Source of the DNA: Prosthecobacter debontii
GTDB taxonomy: Bacteria; Verrucomicrobiota; Verrucomicrobiia; Chthoniobacterales; Chthoniobacteraceae
Assembly: GCA_945905735.1 (NCBI GenBank)
Contig: CAMDQC010000040.1
Coordinates: forward strand, 1 to 36,065
DNA length: 36,065 nt
Direction of reading: 5' to 3'
Shown: piece by piece, positions 33,896 to 36,065 of the stretch
How the letters are laid out: every line of letters begins with the position of its first letter
Numbering within the stretch: position 1 is the stretch's first letter
Notes under the pieces: generated by a model
Databases searched by the model: none
What the model saw: the letters and a program-made list of their open reading frames with translations, nothing else
What the model was told of the DNA's origin: nothing
Position numbers and translations under genes: made by a program

Positions 33896-34639
33896 ATGCT
33901 GAAATCCCTGACCACTATAACATCCTGCTTGATCGTCTCTGGATGCTCCGTCGTGAGCACCAGCGCTACGTGGGAGCGCGTCGTAAATGCGCCTCGCACA
34001 ATCACGGGCACCGGCACCCGCTCTGCGGCGTACGCAGAAGGGCTGCACGCGGAGCTTCAGCGCGGCAACATCGCCCACAAGGTGGTGACTTATAACTACC
34101 CGTTTTACTCGAAGTTTGATGGCAAAGGCACCGCCCAGCGCACCTCGGTAATCTATTCAGATGCGGAGTCGCAGGACAACCCGTGGTGGTTGATGGACGA
34201 GCGACTGATGCGCCCCGTGTGGCTGCCAACGCTGCCTGTGGATCGGCAGGTTAGTTTCTTCCTCCGCCGCCCCGTGACAGTCGTGACCTTGCGCGAGTAT
34301 GCGGGAGGAAGCGGGAAAGCCGTCGCACCGATAGAGGAAGCCTCGAAAAAGGCGGCGATTACACACATCGAGACGGCACCGCCTTTGCAGGTGAGCCCAG
34401 TAACACCTCCCAAAAAACCGGCGATCCCGCGCATTGAACGGTCGGAGAAGGTGGAGCCGACTGGCCCGTGGCTCTTGGAGCGTTGGTTCCAGAAAATTCG
34501 GGTCTATCTCACCCCAAAGAAAGTGGAGACCACTCCGCCGATGCCCGCAGTCGGCGAAGGTCCTGCAAAACGCCCCCTCTTTCGCCCGGCGGGTGTTCCG
34601 TTGCGGCCTTTCTTTCGTAGCGACGTTGCCTCGGACTAA
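33896..34639 (+). CDS. Putative lipoprotein of unknown function
   Basis: A 247-residue protein from the ATG at 33896. The N-terminus 'LKSLTTITSCLIVSGCSVVS' carries a lipobox (IVSGC, C17), so the mature protein should be lipid-anchored. The first ~130 residues look beta-rich; a Pro/Lys/Glu-rich linker follows (about 150-190) and a short C-terminal segment (RWFQKIRVYL and on). I recognise no domain. It lies 72 bp upstream of the zinc protease gene on the same strand. Confidence 0.7.
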   Translation: MLKSLTTITSCLIVSGCSVVSTSATWERVVNAPRTITGTGTRSAAYAEGLHAELQRGNIAHKVVTYNYPFYSKFDGKGTAQRTSVIYSDAESQDNPWWLMDERLMRPVWLPTLPVDRQVSFFLRRPVTVVTLREYAGGSGKAVAPIEEASKKAAITHIETAPPLQVSPVTPPKKPAIPRIERSEKVEPTGPWLLERWFQKIRVYLTPKKVETTPPMPAVGEGPAKRPLFRPAGVPLRPFFRSDVASD

Positions 34640-34711
34640 ACGCGCGGCGACTACGGCACTGTATTATCAGTGGACGAAGGGCGAGACTTGGGTATTGTCC
34701 GCGCACTCTGC

Positions 34712-36065
34712 ATGAAACGCACGCTATCCGCGTTGCTCGCCCTTGTGGCTGGAGCAACCTTCCTCACCTTCAACATCACACGCCAGCCAGCGACTCCACC
34801 GCTTGCTGCAACGCCGACGATTGGACTCGCCGCACCTGCACCGATCACGGTCAGCGCGATTCGGGATGAGACGCTTGATTTATCCAAGACGCGCGCCGAT
34901 TTGCGCTGGCAGGAGCCGGTCGCGGAGCCTGCGCTAGAGGCATTTCGCGGTTGGACGCACCGCTACGTCGCCGCGCCCGAGGAGAAACGCTCGCCTTTGG
35001 AGGCGGAGGGCGTCGCGCTCGCCAAGACGCGACGGGAGACAATGATGACGCTGATGACCACTGCGCCGCAGGTCGCCGTGGATAGCGCGGTGCCCGTCAC
35101 CGTTTGGCGGCAGATGCCCGTCTCCATCCGTGCGCAACTGGAGACGCGGGTCGATGCGAAAGGCGATGTGCTTCTGGAGGCCCGTACGCCGCTTCTAGGC
35201 TCCAAAGTCGAGGCAAAGGTGCTGACGATCGTCTTAGGCAACGAAAGTCACCGCGCCTATGGCGAGGAGCGGACAACGACGCGATTCGGCATTCCGGTTT
35301 CCGGCATCTCGCTCTCTCACTCAGAGACTCCGGGGACAAAAATCGTAGCCATCAGCAAAGAAGCGGGCCGCGTGCTAGAGCCCGTGGAAGTGGCTGCAGC
35401 AAAGGACGCCCTCGGTGCAGACCCGCTTTGCAATACCTCCGGGAAACCCTCCAGCGACGACGGTGACGAAGTCGCCCTGAGCATCGGCGGAAGCGCGAGC
35501 TTTTACTGCGGCCCCGCCCACGCACAGGCGGCGCTGAGCGATGCTTCAAAGGCTGCGCTGACTTTTGCCGGAGGCCGAGCCTACCAATCCACCGGCAACC
35601 GAAAGATCCTCATCTACCGCGTCGATTTCTCCGACTACCAAGGACAGCGCGTGAGCCAAGCCGCGATGGAAACCTTGATCGACGACCTGCAAACGATGTG
35701 GAACGAAATGTCGTATGGCTTGTTCACTTGGGTCGCGCCGGGCACATCCGGCTCGCAGGTCACACCCGTGCTGCGCCTGCCGCTCCCAGCGGATAGCTAC
35801 ACCGGGCTCGGCACGTTTCTCGATGCCTGCCGCATCGCAGCAAAGGCGCAAGGCTACGATTACACCGATTTCGACTTCGACATGGTCGTCACGGCAGGAA
35901 AGCCGACCGCATCATTCGGCGGTGTGGGCTATGTCGGCTTTCGCGGCTGCTGGCTGGCAAACTCGCAGTGGAACCTCGGCGTCGGCTCCCATGAACTCGG
36001 CCACAACGTCGGCCTTCTCCACGCAAACTACTGGGACACTCCAAGTTCCGACCCGATTGACTCCG
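34712..36065 (+). CDS. Secreted zinc metalloprotease (gametolysin/M11-like), 3'-truncated by window edge
   Basis: An open frame from the ATG at 34712 running off the window with no stop (451 codons seen). The N-terminus MKRTLSALLALVAGATFLTF is a signal peptide or anchor. The first ~280 residues are a prodomain-like, Ala/Val-rich region that I cannot assign. From about 285 ('KILIYRVDFSDYQGQRVS') it becomes catalytic, and it contains the zincin signature HELGHNVGLLH (427-437): H427, H431, H437 as zinc ligands, E428 as base. The HExxHxxGxxH form with 'GVGSHELGHN' and the preceding 'GYVGFRGCWL' resembles the M11 gametolysin/secreted-protease group of metzincins. The Met-turn and any C-terminal domains lie beyond the window. 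Confidence 0.85.
   Translation, partial: MKRTLSALLALVAGATFLTFNITRQPATPPLAATPTIGLAAPAPITVSAIRDETLDLSKTRADLRWQEPVAEPALEAFRGWTHRYVAAPEEKRSPLEAEGVALAKTRRETMMTLMTTAPQVAVDSAVPVTVWRQMPVSIRAQLETRVDAKGDVLLEARTPLLGSKVEAKVLTIVLGNESHRAYGEERTTTRFGIPVSGISLSHSETPGTKIVAISKEAGRVLEPVEVAAAKDALGADPLCNTSGKPSSDDGDEVALSIGGSASFYCGPAHAQAALSDASKAALTFAGGRAYQSTGNRKILIYRVDFSDYQGQRVSQAAMETLIDDLQTMWNEMSYGLFTWVAPGTSGSQVTPVLRLPLPADSYTGLGTFLDACRIAAKAQGYDYTDFDFDMVVTAGKPTASFGGVGYVGFRGCWLANSQWNLGVGSHELGHNVGLLHANYWDTPSSDPIDS

Noticed and set aside
1..36065. CRISPR arrays, insertion sequences, integrases, phage genes, rRNA
   Set aside because: I looked for regularly spaced repeats, transposase motifs and rRNA-like segments on both strands and saw none; the window looks like ordinary chromosome with one accessory-like cluster.

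Overview
The window is a gene-dense bacterial chromosome segment, G+C-rich by eye (around 60%), with no intergenic stretch longer than about 180 bases. The gene mix suggests a Gram-negative member of the Planctomycetota-Verrucomicrobiota-Chlamydiota superphylum, most likely Verrucomicrobiota. It has a YfbK-type von Willebrand protein fused to an anti-sigma-like N-terminus, a membrane-anchored squalene-cyclase-like toroid protein, a Bacteroidetes-type SdhC, a DUF3467 protein, class III fructose-bisphosphatase, a verrucomicrobial-style prepilin and weak Shine-Dalgarno usage. The taxonomic placement is an inference from gene content only.

Layout. 1-2438: DUF3467 protein (-), then ruvB and a DMT transporter coupled by ATGA (+). 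2478-5347: an ECF sigma factor overlapping a membrane anti-sigma/vWA/DUF3520 protein. 5344-6842 (-): an OlsB-like N-acyltransferase and a PlsC/OlsA-like acyltransferase, a probable ornithine-lipid pair. 6926-9346 (-): toroid protein, orphan sdhC and tRNA-Ala(GGC). 9501-13883 (+): secG with a long Pro/Ala tail, FmdB zinc ribbon, zinc-ribbon membrane protein, a secreted protein resembling a dead gluzincin, an FKBP isomerase and a small zinc-ribbon membrane protein. 13864-18679 (-): esterase, adenylate kinase, DUF2939-like protein, and a large coiled-coil/TPR periplasmic protein. 18763-21480 (+): rRNA methyltransferase-like protein and a dynamin-like GTPase. 21483-25499 (-): GH5-like hydrolase, peptidoglycan-binding protein, YchF and a second esterase. 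25598-27891 (+): a 61-residue protein and class III FBPase. 27919-32988 (-): the most interesting region. 33058-36065: a prepilin (-), a lipoprotein (+) and the start of a zinc metalloprotease (+) cut by the window edge.

The headline is the five-gene, tightly coupled cluster at 27919-32988. Two tiny helical proteins (90 and 70 residues) share W-x-D-x5-F-x-E-x-[F/Y]. In the 90-residue protein these residues fall at W43/D45/F51, the positions of W43/G45/Y51 in mycobacterial ESAT-6. With them are a 165-residue coiled-coil protein, a 1270-residue FtsK/SpoIIIE ATPase with a central membrane hairpin and three ATPase-like modules (only the middle one has intact Walker motifs), and a 93-residue membrane protein. 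This looks like a minimal, divergent type VII (ESX/WXG100-like) secretion system in a diderm. The ATPase carries coiled coils where FHA domains would be expected, and no EsaA/EssB/EccB/EccD/MycP homologues are seen.

A second unexplained signal is a near-identical peptide (L-P-G-T-M-R-G-R-V-G-x-G). It occurs in the linkers of two otherwise unrelated inner-membrane-anchored proteins, the vWA protein and the toroid protein, encoded by non-identical codons.
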